In this document: in pieces, positions 9,851 to 19,095 of the stretch | Numbering within the stretch: the first letter of the stretch is position 1 | Layout: each line of letters begins with the position of its first letter | Source: JBBITI01 sp963735055 | GTDB lineage: Bacteria; Chloroflexota; Dehalococcoidia; Dehalococcoidales; UBA2162 | Length of the DNA: 64,000 nt | Direction of reading: 5' to 3' | Assembly: GCA_963735055.1 (NCBI GenBank) | Contig: CAVTJN010000009.1 | Location: 7,431 to 71,430 of the forward strand | Position numbers and translations under genes: made by a program | The notes under the pieces: model-generated | What the model was told of the DNA's origin: nothing | Databases searched by the model: none | The model's input: the letters and a program-made list of their open reading frames with translations, nothing else

Positions 9851-10708
9851 TTGACAACAATAGACTTGAATAAATGTACAAAATGCGGCGCCTGCGTCGA
9901 GGAATGCCCAAGCTACACTATCGCATCACAAGAGGACCGCACACCCTGGGTCAGATACGCTGAGAACTGCATTGGCTGCGGCCATTGCGTCGCCGTCTGC
10001 CGGCAGGGGCGGTATCCGGCGTTCGGGCTTCCCGACAGCGAGTTCACGCCGGTAACCCGAGACCTGCCGGCCGAGGCCGTCAGGGGCGTCCTCTTGTTCG
10101 CGAAGATCGATAAGGAAGTTCCAGGACCGCCCCGTTCCACGTGAAGCCCTCGAAGAACTACTCAACTGCGGGGCCCGCGCCGGAAGTGCTTCCAACGAGC
10201 AGTCAGAGAACTTCATCGTGATTGAGGACAAGAGAGTCCTTGAGGCGCTCGCCGATCTGGTAATCGACCGAATGTGGAACAGCGGTCTGAAATATGCCGG
10301 CAACAGCGTCGGTCGCATGGTGATCAGAGCTATGTACGGGAATGAATTCGCCAAACAAGTGGAGCATTACTACAGGACCTTCAAACTGAGGAAACAGACC
10401 GGTGATCCAATCAGGGTGTTGTGGAACGCTCCCACGCTGATACTGGTAACCGGCCTGAGGAAGAATGCTCTTACCTTCACCAACGCCGCATTGGCGGCAA
10501 GAAACATCGAAATCATGGCGCTGACGATGGGCCTTGGCACTTGTTGGGCCGGTTTCCTTGTCGTCACAGCGGCCCGCAGCAGAAGATCGCTGAGTTTCTG
10601 CACCTGCCTGCCGAGCGTAACGTCTTCGGGGCCCTCATGGTTGGCTATCCGAAGTATCACTACAAGAAGACTGTACCGCCCAGGCTACGGACCGTGGAGT
10701 GGGTGTAA
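9851..10708 (+). CDS. Ferredoxin-nitroreductase fusion (two frameshifts)
   Basis: An N-terminal two-cluster ferredoxin (CTKCGACVEECP, CIGCGHCVAVC) is joined to an FMN-dependent nitroreductase-fold domain. The nitroreductase part reads PREALEELLNCGARAGSASN, NAPTLILV, and MALTMGLGTCWAGF, then KIAEFLHLPAERNVFGALMV and PKYHYKKTVPPRL. The three parts are in three frames, with shifts near 10120 and near 10565. This ferredoxin-nitroreductase architecture is common in anaerobes and is thought to pass ferredoxin electrons to FMN for reduction of an unidentified substrate. A run of Fe-S proteins follows on the same strand. Confidence 0.75.
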
Positions 10709-10854
10709 AGAAAGTGGACCATCAGACCGCGCCAAGCTTTCTCATCGTGGGCGCCAATTGTCGGTTCACTTAGTGGGCCCGGTCGAGGGGCGGAAGATAT
10801 CGGTACTGATGGAGTCTGACGGCCGTCCAATATGAGCTATCTGGGGAGGACAAA

Positions 10855-11955
10855 ATGGACCCTGAGGATCAAGTGTACCGCGACTTGCAGAAACACCTGG
10901 ATGAATCACCGATCGGATTCGCAGCCACGGAGTCAGGAGCCGAAATCCGCCTTCTAGAACACCTGCTCACGCCGGAAGAAGCCGGCATCTGCCTGCAGCT
11001 TTCCAACTTCCACCGGGAGCCTGTTGAGACTATCCATGAGCGCGTCACCAGGAGCGGGATGCGCCTATCAATTGAGGGATTGCAGGAGATCCTGGACGAG
11101 ATGGTCCGAAAAGGTACCATTCTAGTCTACAGTGAAGGTCACCAAGAAAGGCGCTATATGAACGTTGGGGTGTCCGCCGGAGGAATGATCGACTTCCAGG
11201 TCAACCGGCTGACTCAAGATCTGGTGGACGACCTCGATAGATACCATGAAGAGAGCTTCGCCAACAGAACCCCACGGGGCGGCCGGCCGAAGGTTCCCCA
11301 ACTCCGTACCATCCCGGTTGAACGGAGCGTACCGCTTCCCGACAAGCACATTTTCGGTCGCTACGACGATGTCAGAAGACTCGTCGAGCAGTCTCCCGGT
11401 CCTTTTTCGGTGACCAACTGCCTTTGCCGGCAGATGAAGGATCTGCGGGGCCAACCGTGCAAGCACTCCGACATTCGCGAGACCTGCTTGCAGATCGGTC
11501 CCGACCACGCCAGGCAGTATGTAGAAATGGGCATTTCCCGGTTCATCACCAGGGATGAGGTCTTTGGCGTGCTGGACCGGGCGATGGAAGCGGGGTTCAT
11601 CTTGCAGCCGGAGAATTCGCAGCATCCGGAGAATATCTGCTGTTGCTGTGGGGACTGCTGCGGCCCGCTCAGCGCGGCGAGAAGATCTCCCCGTCCGGCT
11701 GATTTCTACGCGACCAACTACTATTGCGAAGTGGATCACGGACTCTGCGCCGGTTGCGGGCTTTGCATCGGACGGTGCCAGCTTGAGGCCAGGGTCATGG
11801 TTGACGGTGTATCCACCATCGACCTTGACCGCTGCATCGGCTGTGGCAACTGCGTGGCAACCTGCCAATCTGGGGCCAGCCGGCTGGCGAAGAAGACACC
11901 AGAACTGGTCCCGCCCGAGGACAAGGAAGACTTCCTGAAAATAGCGTCCCGATGA
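10855..11955 (+). CDS. 4Fe-4S ferredoxin-domain protein with Cys-rich centre and helical N-terminus
   Basis: A 366-residue intact protein. Residues 1-100 form a helical, winged-helix-like region (LTPEEAGICLQLSNF, ILDEMVRKGTILVYSEG). The middle is rich in cysteine (CLCRQ, CKHSDIRETC, ENICCCCGDCC), and the C-terminus is a two-cluster ferredoxin (CAGCGLCIGRC, CIGCGNCVATC). I have seen this arrangement in anaerobes' iron-sulfur proteins of unknown function; the CCCCGDCC motif is characteristic. The start at 10855 has GGGGAGG ahead. It probably shares a transcript with the neighbouring redox genes and may relay electrons to them. Confidence 0.75.
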   Translation: MDPEDQVYRDLQKHLDESPIGFAATESGAEIRLLEHLLTPEEAGICLQLSNFHREPVETIHERVTRSGMRLSIEGLQEILDEMVRKGTILVYSEGHQERRYMNVGVSAGGMIDFQVNRLTQDLVDDLDRYHEESFANRTPRGGRPKVPQLRTIPVERSVPLPDKHIFGRYDDVRRLVEQSPGPFSVTNCLCRQMKDLRGQPCKHSDIRETCLQIGPDHARQYVEMGISRFITRDEVFGVLDRAMEAGFILQPENSQHPENICCCCGDCCGPLSAARRSPRPADFYATNYYCEVDHGLCAGCGLCIGRCQLEARVMVDGVSTIDLDRCIGCGNCVATCQSGASRLAKKTPELVPPEDKEDFLKIASR

Positions 11956-12170
11956 CCGGTACGTCCCGCAGGGGCGGAAGGGCGGAGGATTTATCTTGAG
12001 CCCGGCGCGGCACTGACACGCGCACCAGGCCGCAAAGAATGGCGCCGGGTGGAGAGACTCCGCCGGCGCACCTGCACAAAGCCAGGTTGTATGACGGCCA
12101 CCCGGGCAAGTTGTGTTGGGTTCCGTCAACGCCTAAAATAGGAAGCCAGACGGAATACGGGAGGGCCCAA

Positions 12171-13076
12171 ATGGGATCTGCCGAAGAAGCAAAAAGAGCT
12201 TTGGAGACTGACCAGTCGGAGTTCATTGAGCAGAATATCCGGGAGTGTGTAGCGCACAAGCCCCGACAACCGACTGTCATTTGTGGGTGAGTACGTGATG
12301 TGGGACGACCCGCTCGTGGGTTTCGCCGATGTCGATGATCCCATCTTCACCGAGTACAAGACCATTATCTCCCCGGAGCACCTCACGCCACGTGAGGCAC
12401 TGGCTAAGGCCTGTGATAAAGCCCCCGGGGAATTGCCCGCCAGGCTTTCGGTTATAAGCTACATACTGCCCGCGGTAGAAGAGACCCGAAGGTCAAATCG
12501 GGCCGAATCAAGGGTCCCCAGTCGGCTCTGGTCCATACCCGCTGGTATGGGGAGAAGTTCAATGACAAGTTGCGGGCCCACCTCGTCGCACTGCTCACGG
12601 GTATGGGGTACCTGGCCACCGCGCCATTCTCGCAGCCCTACTTCAAGACGTACAGTAACGAAAAAGGACCTTACTCCAATTGGTCGGAACGGCATGTGGC
12701 CTATGCTGCCGGCCTTGGGACCTTCAGCCTCTCGGATGGCCTCATCACTGACCGTGGTGTCGCCATCCGCTGCGGCAGTGTGGTCACCAGTCTGGCGCTG
12801 CCAGCCCGACCCAGGACGGCTGCCGGTCCCTACTCCAACTGTCTGTTCTACGCAGGGGTCAACTGTCGAGCCTGCATTGATCGATGCCCTGCCGGCGCCA
12901 TAAGTGAGAACGGCCATGACAAGAACAAGTGTCAGCAGTATCTGCATGACATCGGCTATTCTGGCCAGGGTACGTACGACAACGAGAAGAGCGTGTCTGG
13001 CTGTGGATTGTGTCAGACGAAGGTCCCCTGTGAATTCCGGAATCCGGTGAGTAGACTGAGTCGCGGCAGGGGATGA
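12171..13076 (+). CDS. COG1600 epoxyqueuosine reductase-like Fe-S protein (two frameshifts)
   Basis: It starts at 12171 behind GGGAGGGCCC and reads MGSAEEAKRALETD, shifts near 12270 to FVGEYVMWDDPLVGFADVDD, and shifts again near 12485 to the remainder. NWSERHVAYAAGLGTFSLSD and GVAIRCGSVVTSL correspond to the central domain of QueG and reductive-dehalogenase-like proteins. CRACIDRCPAGAIS and CGLCQTKVPC are the two Fe-S motifs; the second is CxxCx4C. True QueG binds a corrinoid and reduces epoxyqueuosine in tRNA, but Dehalococcoidia carry many relatives of unknown role. The C-terminal HEAT repeats of QueG are absent, which favours such a paralogue. Confidence 0.65.
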
Positions 13077-13214
13077 CCCTGTGAATACGCACAAGGCGAA
13101 CGGGAAACCCGAAGTGCAATGGCGAGGCCTGATCACAGGGTTCCCGGATTGCGGCGTTGCGCCGGGATCACCGCGACGGAACAGGATTCAAAGACGGATT
13201 GTAGTGGTTCGCTG

Positions 13215-14418
13215 ATGGCACCCCGCTCTATCATGCATATCGACCTCGACGCCTTCTTCGTCTCCGTGGAACAGGTCGCCCACCCGGAGTTACGGGGCAA
13301 GCCGGTGGTGGTCGGGGGGAAGTCCGACCAACGGGGCGTGGTCGCTACCGCCTCCTACGAGGCCAGGAGGTTTGGACTCCACTCCGGGATGCCTCTCGTT
13401 ACTGCCCGGCGCCTCTGCCCTCAGGCGGTCTTTGTCCCTGGCAACTTCCCGGAGTACCGGGCGGCTTCCCGGAAGTTCATGGCCATCCTCGCCGACTTTT
13501 CTCCCTTCCTCCAGCCCATGGGCTTGGACGAAGCGTATCTTGATGTTACTGGCTTTGAATCGCTGCACGGCTCAATTCGCGAGATGGCATTCAAGATCAA
13601 ACGCCGGGTGAAAGACGATCTGGGACTGGTAGCATCCATCGGCATCGCCTCCTGCAAGGTGGTCGCCAAAGTCGCCTCTGATGAGTCTAAGCCGGACGGG
13701 CTCATCGAGGTACTCCCGGGTGGGGAGGCCGACTTTCTCGCGCCCCTCGCCATCGCCAGACTGCCGGGTGTAGGTAAGGGAACGGAGCAGGTTCTGCGCG
13801 GCCTCGGCATAAGGACCGTAGGTGATCTGGCGGAGCGGCCCAGGCAGGCGGTGGGCAGCTAGACTCGGGGCGTTTGGCGAACTGCTGCACGACTACGCCA
13901 ACGGAATCGACCCGCGGGAGATTACTCCGCCGGGTGAAGCTAAGTCAATCAGCAGGGAGACGACGTTCCAGGAGGATACGCGGGACAAGACGTATCTGTC
14001 CGCCACCCTTCGTCACCAGGCCGAGAAGGTAGGCGCTGACCTGCGGCGGATGAAGAAGCAGACGAGGTGCGTTGGCATCAAAGTGAGGTATGCCGACTTC
14101 ACCACGATCACCAGGCGTCGCACCCTGCTTCAAAACACGGATGTCGACCAGACCATATTTGAAGTCGGTGCCGATCTTCTGTGGAAGGCGCTGGCGGCTG
14201 ACCGGAGGCCGGTTAGACTCGTTGGCATTGACGTTTCCGGCCTCAGCGAGCCCAGCAATCAGTTGTCGATGCTTGACGATAACGAGCGCCGGCTGCGTAA
14301 CCTGGACAAGGCCGTTGACCGCATTCGCCTCAAGTATGGTTTTAGCGCCATCGAGACCGGCCGGACCCTGCCGCTGAGAGTCGTTCCGTCGATGGACGAT
14401 CACCGCCCTACCCCCTGA
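13215..14418 (+). CDS. dinB: DNA polymerase IV (Y-family; one frameshift)
   Basis: An error-prone translesion DNA polymerase. IMHIDLDAFFVSVEQ gives the first catalytic Asp, and GLDEAYLDVTG the second Asp-Glu pair. SIGIASCKVVAKVASDESKP, the finger/palm region, and LPGVGKGTEQVLRGLGI, the helix-hairpin-helix, follow. The little-finger domain continues in another frame from RLGAFGELLHDYANG. A single shift near 13855-13865 creates a false stop at 13860. Joined length is about 400 residues, normal for DinB. No LexA box was recognised upstream. A strong terminator follows, so it ends its transcription unit. Confidence 0.85.
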
Positions 14419-14456
14419 ACTCACCCCCGACAGTCGGGCCACACGAGTTGATCGTT

Positions 14457-14503
14457 GAACAAAAGGGGGGCCGCCCTTCGGGGCGGCCCCCCTTTGTTCT
14501 TGA
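14457..14503 (+). terminator. Strong bidirectional intrinsic terminator
   Basis: GAACAAAAGGGGGGCCGCCC pairs with GGGCGGCCCCCCTTTGTTC around a TTCG tetraloop. The stem is about 19 pairs with one bulge, flanked by A-run and T-run arms. It lies between the convergent dinB and DUF4389 genes and would serve both. Confidence 0.9.
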
Positions 14504-14526
14504 CCTCGCTTGATTCGGACGGGTCC

Positions 14527-15141
14527 TTATTCCTCAAAACGGAAGGGCGGATACTGGTCTGTCATCAGCGATGCGTATGCGGCCACCCGGATGGACCAGC
14601 GGTTCATCCCCATCACGAGATCGAGCATCGACGCTGGATACTTGCCGGTGAATAGAAGTACTACCGCCGCGATAATCGTCAGAATGAAAACCAGGCCCCC
14701 ACCGTCTCCACCTCCCTGGAAGATACCCACGATTACGTAGTGGGGAATCGCCAGCAGCCACCATTTGACCAGTACCAGTCCCCTCGACAGAGTCGCCGGA
14801 TACTGGATCGTCAGGTCGGCAGGATAGTTGTCGTCGGGTTCGAAGCTGAACGGTGGATACTTGTCGGTACCCAGCGCCCCGTAGCTGTAGAAACCCACCC
14901 GCCATGTCCAACGCAGGACACCGGCGTTGAAGTCAAACAGGCCCCTCGGGTACTTTCCCGTGAACAGGATCGCAAAGAAGGCGACGATGCATACCACCGG
15001 GAACGCTACCCACAGGAACGCCAGGACAATGTAGTGCGGGATTGCCAGTAACCACTTGAGGAGCCACCAACCTCGAGACGGAGGTATGGTGAGTTCACCC
15101 CTCACAGACACGGGATAGGATGCCGGCTCTCGTTCCATCAT
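14527..15141 (-). CDS. DUF4389 membrane protein
   Basis: A 204-residue protein with two copies of a DUF4389 unit. Each has a Trp-rich membrane helix (LLKWLLAIPHYIVLAFLW and VKWWLLAIPHYVIVGIF), a second hydrophobic helix, and LFTGKYP. Each ends in a YPPF motif (TDKYPPFSFE and TDQYPPFRFE). This duplicated pattern is typical of Chloroflexi and Actinobacteria; function is unknown. The start at 15141 has GGAAGGAGGCAGA ahead and is followed by a second ATG. A 47-residue membrane protein is encoded 54 bases upstream on the same strand and may be cotranscribed. Confidence 0.75.
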   Translation of the reverse strand: MMEREPASYPVSVRGELTIPPSRGWWLLKWLLAIPHYIVLAFLWVAFPVVCIVAFFAILFTGKYPRGLFDFNAGVLRWTWRVGFYSYGALGTDKYPPFSFEPDDNYPADLTIQYPATLSRGLVLVKWWLLAIPHYVIVGIFQGGGDGGGLVFILTIIAAVVLLFTGKYPASMLDLVMGMNRWSIRVAAYASLMTDQYPPFRFEE

Positions 15142-15195
15142 TCTGCCTCCTTCCACAGCTGTTTTAGTTGGGCCTGTCATTTGGCGGCCCGGACA

Positions 15196-15339
15196 TCAGC
15201 CCAGCTTCTGGCCCAGGAACAACGGCCAGACCACGATGCCCAGAATTATCTTCCACCATACCAGGTGGGCAAAGGAGATCGTAAACAACCAACCTGCAAA
15301 CCAGATCGCACCTGCCCCGGCTCCACTAGTCTTGTTCAT
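15196..15339 (-). CDS. Small single-helix membrane protein, 47 residues
   Basis: The reading frame from 15339 reads MNKTSGAGAGAIWFAGWLF and ends VVWPLFLGQKLG. AAGGGGGAAGA stands directly ahead, which decides this short start over a longer, low-quality upstream extension. It is almost wholly hydrophobic with several Trp. It precedes the DUF4389 gene and may act with it. No family is recognised. Confidence 0.55.
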   Translation of the reverse strand: MNKTSGAGAGAIWFAGWLFTISFAHLVWWKIILGIVVWPLFLGQKLG

Positions 15340-15477
15340 TCTCTTCCCCCTTCGAGATAGACTGATGCGGCAGAACTCCGCGTGTACTGCACGTCCGGAC
15401 TCTGGACCGCCGCAACTGCCGGTTAGTCTAGCGCAGACCGGCACCGTGCGCGCCCTGCACAAGGGGGGATTTAACAC

Positions 15478-15808
15478 TAGTCGTTTGGAGAGTAAGTAAC
15501 GCGATTAATAATCCCCAGGATTCACTTCTCCACCGTTCTGTCGGCCACGGACATCAACCGCGTTACTACCTGAGTAGCCGATTTTCGGTACCGGCAGCAT
15601 CACCATTAGCCACCGTTAAGGGGCCTCCACCCTCTTCAAGCCACGGTTTTTCCCGCGTCCCGGGATTCTGTCCGGGCCGGCGGATGCCTCACACGCGAGG
15701 TACGCCAACAACAACGTAGTCTGATAGGCAGTCTCGGCAGTCTCGCCGGCGAATTGAGTGAGACAGGTCTATGCCACGCACGGCGAGGATCATAGGAAGA
15801 AAAGCATC
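15478..15808. other. Intergenic region without recognised gene
   Basis: About 330 bases between the small membrane-protein gene and the promoter of the ribbon-helix-helix gene. I saw no open frame with a credible protein and no tRNA. The segment around 15640-15720 is GC-rich with CCCGGGATTCTGTCCGGG, a short hairpin. Confidence 0.5.
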
Positions 15809-15837
15809 TTGACAATACATGGTATCATTGGTATTGT
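15809..15837 (+). promoter_or_regulatory. Sigma-70-type promoter with overlapping inverted repeat
   Basis: TTGACA at 15809-15814 and TATTGT at 15832-15837 are 17 bases apart. An inverted repeat, CAATAC at 15813-15818 and GTATTG at 15831-15836, runs from the end of the -35 into the -10. This is the geometry of an autorepressed operator for the small DNA-binding protein that follows 30 bases later. Confidence 0.7.
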
Positions 15838-15867
15838 TTCAGGTGAATCCGACGAAAGGAGTCGAGT

Positions 15868-16044
15868 ATGAAGACTCTAGAAGTTCGCGAAGAATTGGTA
15901 GATGCCATCAAAGAACAGGGCGAGGACGTGACCCGGTTTGCCAACAAGGCAATTGAGGACGCTTTACACCTGAAGCGGCGACGTTTCCTCACACCGTCCG
16001 GCGAGTGCTGTTTCACGGATGAGCACTGCCCCGGCAATACCTAG
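15868..16044 (+). CDS. Orphan ribbon-helix-helix-like small protein, 58 residues
   Basis: The frame reads MKTLEVREELVDAIKEQG, then DVTRFANKAIEDALHLKRRR, and ends with a Cys-containing tail (CCFTDEHCPGN). The strand followed by two helices with a basic end resembles ribbon-helix-helix antitoxins and regulators. GAAAGGAGTCGAG stands just ahead of the start. A good promoter with an overlapping inverted repeat precedes it, and a small hairpin follows. No toxin gene is seen on either side. The two Cys pairs in the tail are unusual and could bind metal. Family assignment is tentative. Confidence 0.6.
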   Translation: MKTLEVREELVDAIKEQGEDVTRFANKAIEDALHLKRRRFLTPSGECCFTDEHCPGNT

Positions 16045-16049
16045 ACCTC

Positions 16050-16073
16050 AGACCGTCTTCCGGTCTTTCTTGG
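16050..16073 (+). terminator. Short intrinsic terminator
   Basis: AGACCG at 16050-16055 pairs with CGGTCT at 16061-16066 around TCTTC, followed by TTCTT. It sits six bases beyond the stop of the ribbon-helix-helix gene. Confidence 0.5.
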
Positions 16074-16378
16074 TTATTTGTGCAGGTGCCCCCAAAAGGC
16101 GGCCTCGTGGGCGTCCCCTCTATGCTCTATTATCCTCTGTTTTTTCCAGCCATGCACCCTCCGGTATGTTTTTCCTTGTTCTCTGTTCAGCGGCAGTGCC
16201 CGGGACAACATCATGGTCACCGCCTTCTTGACGCCGACGGGACATGGGTGACAGCAAGGCGCATCCGACGACGTCCTGGACAGACCACCAATGATATACT
16301 GGTCTTACTCTGGTATCGTGGCACGGCGGCGCATTGAGAACACAGTGAGTTCGCACTGACAAGGGGGAAACGCAGGCG
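16074..16378. other. Intergenic region, nothing recognised
   Basis: About 305 bases ahead of the DUF1932 dehydrogenase. Open frames here have no credible protein. GATATACTGG near 16296 could hold a -10 element for the downstream gene, but no matching -35 is clear. Confidence 0.4.
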
Positions 16379-17284
16379 ATGAAGACCGAGCGAATTGGCA
16401 TTATGAGTCCCGGTGACATGGGGTCCGCGATTGGCAAGGTCCTCAGTGACTCCGGACTCGACGTGATCACCTGTCTGGAAGGGCGCGGCCAGCTTTCCCG
16501 GTTGAGAGCAAAGGAAGCCGGCATGAAAGCGGTGAAGACTCTTGACGAGTTGGTCCGCCAATCCGACCTCATACTATCGGTACTCGTGCCTGCCCGGGCG
16601 CTGCCTCTGGCTAACCTCATTGCTGACGCCGCCCGGCGCACCGGACGTCATCCGGCCTATGCCGACCTTAATGCAATCGCGCCTCAAACGGTGGCCAGAA
16701 TAGACACCGTTCTGGTCGGCGCCGGACTTGTCTTCATCGATGGCGGCATAATCGGGTCACCGCCGATGGCCGGTAAGACCAACACGCGCATCTACTGCTC
16801 GGGCCCTGATACGACCCCTCTGGAGTCACTGGCCAAGTCGGGACTCGATATTAGACGCGTAGGTTCCGACATCGGCCGGGCTTCCGGTCTTAAGATGGTG
16901 TATGCCGCTTCCACGAAGGGGATCACGGCGTTGTGGACGGAGCTTCTGGTGGCCGCGAAAGCGCTCGGTCTGGAGGAGGCATTGATGGGCGAATTCAAGA
17001 TGAGCGGGACCAACGTCTCCGAAGTCCTCCGGGGACGCATCCCGTCAATGCCGAGACGAGCCCGGCGCTGGGTTGGTGAAATGGAGGAGATAGCCACGAC
17101 TTTCGAAGGCGTGGGGTTAACGCCCCGGATGCTGAACGGCGCCGCCGACGTGTACCGGATGGTAAGCGATACGCCGCTGGCAGACCAGACTTCCCGGGAG
17201 CCCGACCCAACGGCCGATCGAATCCTGGAGGTCCTCAGTAGTCGGGCGAAAACGGTGAAGAAGGCGCCTCCCAATAAGAAATAG
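16379..17284 (+). CDS. NAD(P)-binding beta-hydroxyacid dehydrogenase-like protein with DUF1932 domain
   Basis: An intact 301-residue protein. The N-terminal Rossmann fold reads IGIMSPGDMGSAIGKVL, a slightly altered GxGxxG. VFIDGGIIGSPP matches the substrate loop of 6-phosphogluconate/3-hydroxyisobutyrate dehydrogenases. The C-terminal all-helical part (LKMVYAASTKGITALWTELL, VGLTPRMLNGAADVYRMV) is the DUF1932 type. GGGGGAAACGCAGGCG precedes the start. Substrate is unknown. It converges on an aconitase X operon, so the two units may act on related hydroxyacids, though they are not cotranscribed. Confidence 0.8.
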   Translation: MKTERIGIMSPGDMGSAIGKVLSDSGLDVITCLEGRGQLSRLRAKEAGMKAVKTLDELVRQSDLILSVLVPARALPLANLIADAARRTGRHPAYADLNAIAPQTVARIDTVLVGAGLVFIDGGIIGSPPMAGKTNTRIYCSGPDTTPLESLAKSGLDIRRVGSDIGRASGLKMVYAASTKGITALWTELLVAAKALGLEEALMGEFKMSGTNVSEVLRGRIPSMPRRARRWVGEMEEIATTFEGVGLTPRMLNGAADVYRMVSDTPLADQTSREPDPTADRILEVLSSRAKTVKKAPPNKK

Positions 17285-17286
17285 TA

Positions 17287-17325
17287 CCCCCTTTCGGGGG
17301 GAATCTGCCCCGCAGGCGGGCGGTT
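17287..17325. terminator. Stem-loops between convergent genes
   Basis: CCCCC TTTC GGGGG (near 17287-17301) and CCCGC AGG CGGG (near 17309-17320) lie in the 46 bases separating the DUF1932 gene from the end of the aconitase X operon. They probably terminate one or both units; no long T-run is present. Confidence 0.45.
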
Positions 17326-17330
17326 CATCG

Positions 17331-17762
17331 CTACGGTTTGGCCTTCTTTATCACCTCGACGACTCCCAGGTCACCATTGACAATTACGTAGTCTCCCGTT
17401 TCGATGACCTCGGTCGGGTCACGGTCAAAGTCAGTGACCGTGGGGACACGCATGACCATCGCCGCGAAGACAGTCAGATTATTACCCCTCCGATACAGAA
17501 ACGCGGCCGGATTCGTGCCGAAGTTCCGCGACGCGCCGTACCCGACAAAACCGCCCGACCCTCTTGGCTCAGTGAAAACGAGCACCTTTCCTTTGAAGGG
17601 GACTTCGTACAAGGGGTGGTTCCTTTCTACCGTGTAACCATTCTGAGCGTCGACATTACCCCACCCCATTAGCGGCATTCTTGAGACCAGGGCCTCCCCC
17701 TCGGCAATTCCGCCGATGACTTTCCGGCCGTGCAGCACGATCCTCTCTTCTGTTACCTTCAT
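17331..17762 (-). CDS. Aconitase X swivel-domain subunit
   Basis: A 143-residue protein, the DUF126 swivel domain of aconitase X (AcnX). MPLMGWGNVDAQNGYTVERN, GKVLVFTEPRGSGG and NPAAFLYRR are the family's substrate and cluster-facing segments. The start at 17762 has AATGGAGGTAAGGGCG ahead. Five bases separate it from the stop of the catalytic subunit, so the two are cotranscribed and must pair. AcnX enzymes known so far dehydrate hydroxy acids, such as cis-3-hydroxy-L-proline in bacteria and mevalonate 5-phosphate in archaea. This window does not reveal the substrate. Confidence 0.85.
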   Translation of the reverse strand: MKVTEERIVLHGRKVIGGIAEGEALVSRMPLMGWGNVDAQNGYTVERNHPLYEVPFKGKVLVFTEPRGSGGFVGYGASRNFGTNPAAFLYRRGNNLTVFAAMVMRVPTVTDFDRDPTEVIETGDYVIVNGDLGVVEVIKKAKP

Positions 17763-17767
17763 CGCCC

Positions 17768-19039
17768 TTACCTCCATTCTCCCCGCCATTTGCCAGTGAC
17801 GGCAGCATCGACACAATCCTCCATGGTGCCGTACCGCACCTGCACCTTATGCGGATGACAGTGCCCGGTCAGATAGTAGTCCTGCTTGGCCGCATCCAGG
17901 CCCACCACATTCGGGTATTGATCTCCGGGCATCACTTTGCCCCTTACGATACCCGGACAAGCTCCGGAAAGCAGCATGCCGCCGGCATCCTCGATCTTCT
18001 TCCGGTATCCGGCCAATTCGGCCAGCGGATAGGCGCCGGGGTTTGTCATCACCCAGAGCCTTGTCTTACATTTCTTACCTTCCAGTAAGCCGGCCACTTT
18101 TCGCAGGTCTTCAAGATTGTAGTGAGGGCACCCCAGCGAGACGAAATCGATGTCACCGCTCGACCCGTAGTTCAGCAAGTCATAAACCCGGCGCAGATCG
18201 TCCCGGGTGATCGCTATCGTCTCTTGCGGCTTGTTGCCGTGAAAGGCCGCTTCAACCGTGGGTGCTTCGGGCGTCATACCGGGGATATGATACATGCGGA
18301 CCTGACCACCGGTGTTAAGGGCAGAATTCATCTTTGCCAGTTGGGATGTCGTCGGTCTGCCGATGCCCGTGAGCGCCGGGACTCTCAGCCCCAAGGCTTC
18401 ACCCACGGCCCAGCCGAACAGGTCATAGTCCATGTCCCTTTTCATATCGGCCTCACAGCGGACCAGGACGGTTGCCGCCCGGTTTTCGTCCAGATGCATG
18501 TCGTAGGCGGGTACCTTCCCCAGGTAGGCGGTGTGAAAACCACCGTCGAAATTGGTCCTGGCTCCGAGCACCGCGTTTGCCCAGGGAACGGCCGAACTCT
18601 CCACCCAGGCGCAGTGCTGGCCCAGGGAAGGCCAGAATGAACTATCGAGGTAGTGTGCGCAGGAGAGAGTAGGCACCATGCCCATGTCAATCAAGGGCTG
18701 CAATTCTTCCAGAAACCGGTTGTGATAGGCGCGGTCGCTATTGGAAAGACCGCATTTCTCCCAACCGTGAACGATGAAACCGGTGACTTTATCAGCGAAG
18801 GTGGGGACTTTGAACCTCTCGCCTCTTCTGGCCAGTTCGGCGATTTCTTTCAGCGTTACTTGATAGGCAGGAACCCAGTTTCCGCCGCCGCCGGGGTGCA
18901 GGTCCACCGTTCCATCGAGGTTAACCATCCTTTCTGCTCCGGCCGCCTCGCCGTAGTCCACCAGGTATTTCATGCACCGCTGGGCGATTTCGCCCTGCTC
19001 GCCATCGAGAATCCGTTTTTCGTCGTCCGCCAGAAACAT
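17768..19039 (-). CDS. Aconitase X catalytic subunit
   Basis: A 423-residue protein, the DUF521 catalytic domain of AcnX, an Fe-S hydro-lyase. It starts MFLADDEKRILDGEQGE, the usual AcnX opening, behind GGAGGACGGCAG. Conserved parts include NLDGTVDLHPGGG, PTLSCAHYL, VSLGCPHYNLEDL and SGACPGIV, the last three with cysteines suited to cluster binding. It is split from its swivel domain, the two-subunit form seen in archaea and some bacteria. An NADPH-type FMN reductase lies upstream in the same direction. The pathway is open; no proline racemase or mevalonate gene is visible here. Confidence 0.85.
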   Translation of the reverse strand: MFLADDEKRILDGEQGEIAQRCMKYLVDYGEAAGAERMVNLDGTVDLHPGGGGNWVPAYQVTLKEIAELARRGERFKVPTFADKVTGFIVHGWEKCGLSNSDRAYHNRFLEELQPLIDMGMVPTLSCAHYLDSSFWPSLGQHCAWVESSAVPWANAVLGARTNFDGGFHTAYLGKVPAYDMHLDENRAATVLVRCEADMKRDMDYDLFGWAVGEALGLRVPALTGIGRPTTSQLAKMNSALNTGGQVRMYHIPGMTPEAPTVEAAFHGNKPQETIAITRDDLRRVYDLLNYGSSGDIDFVSLGCPHYNLEDLRKVAGLLEGKKCKTRLWVMTNPGAYPLAELAGYRKKIEDAGGMLLSGACPGIVRGKVMPGDQYPNVVGLDAAKQDYYLTGHCHPHKVQVRYGTMEDCVDAAVTGKWRGEWR

Positions 19040-19095
19040 CTGCCGTCCTCCATTGCGAAGCTGCCCCATTGACGCCGATTACTGCCTGGAGACCA

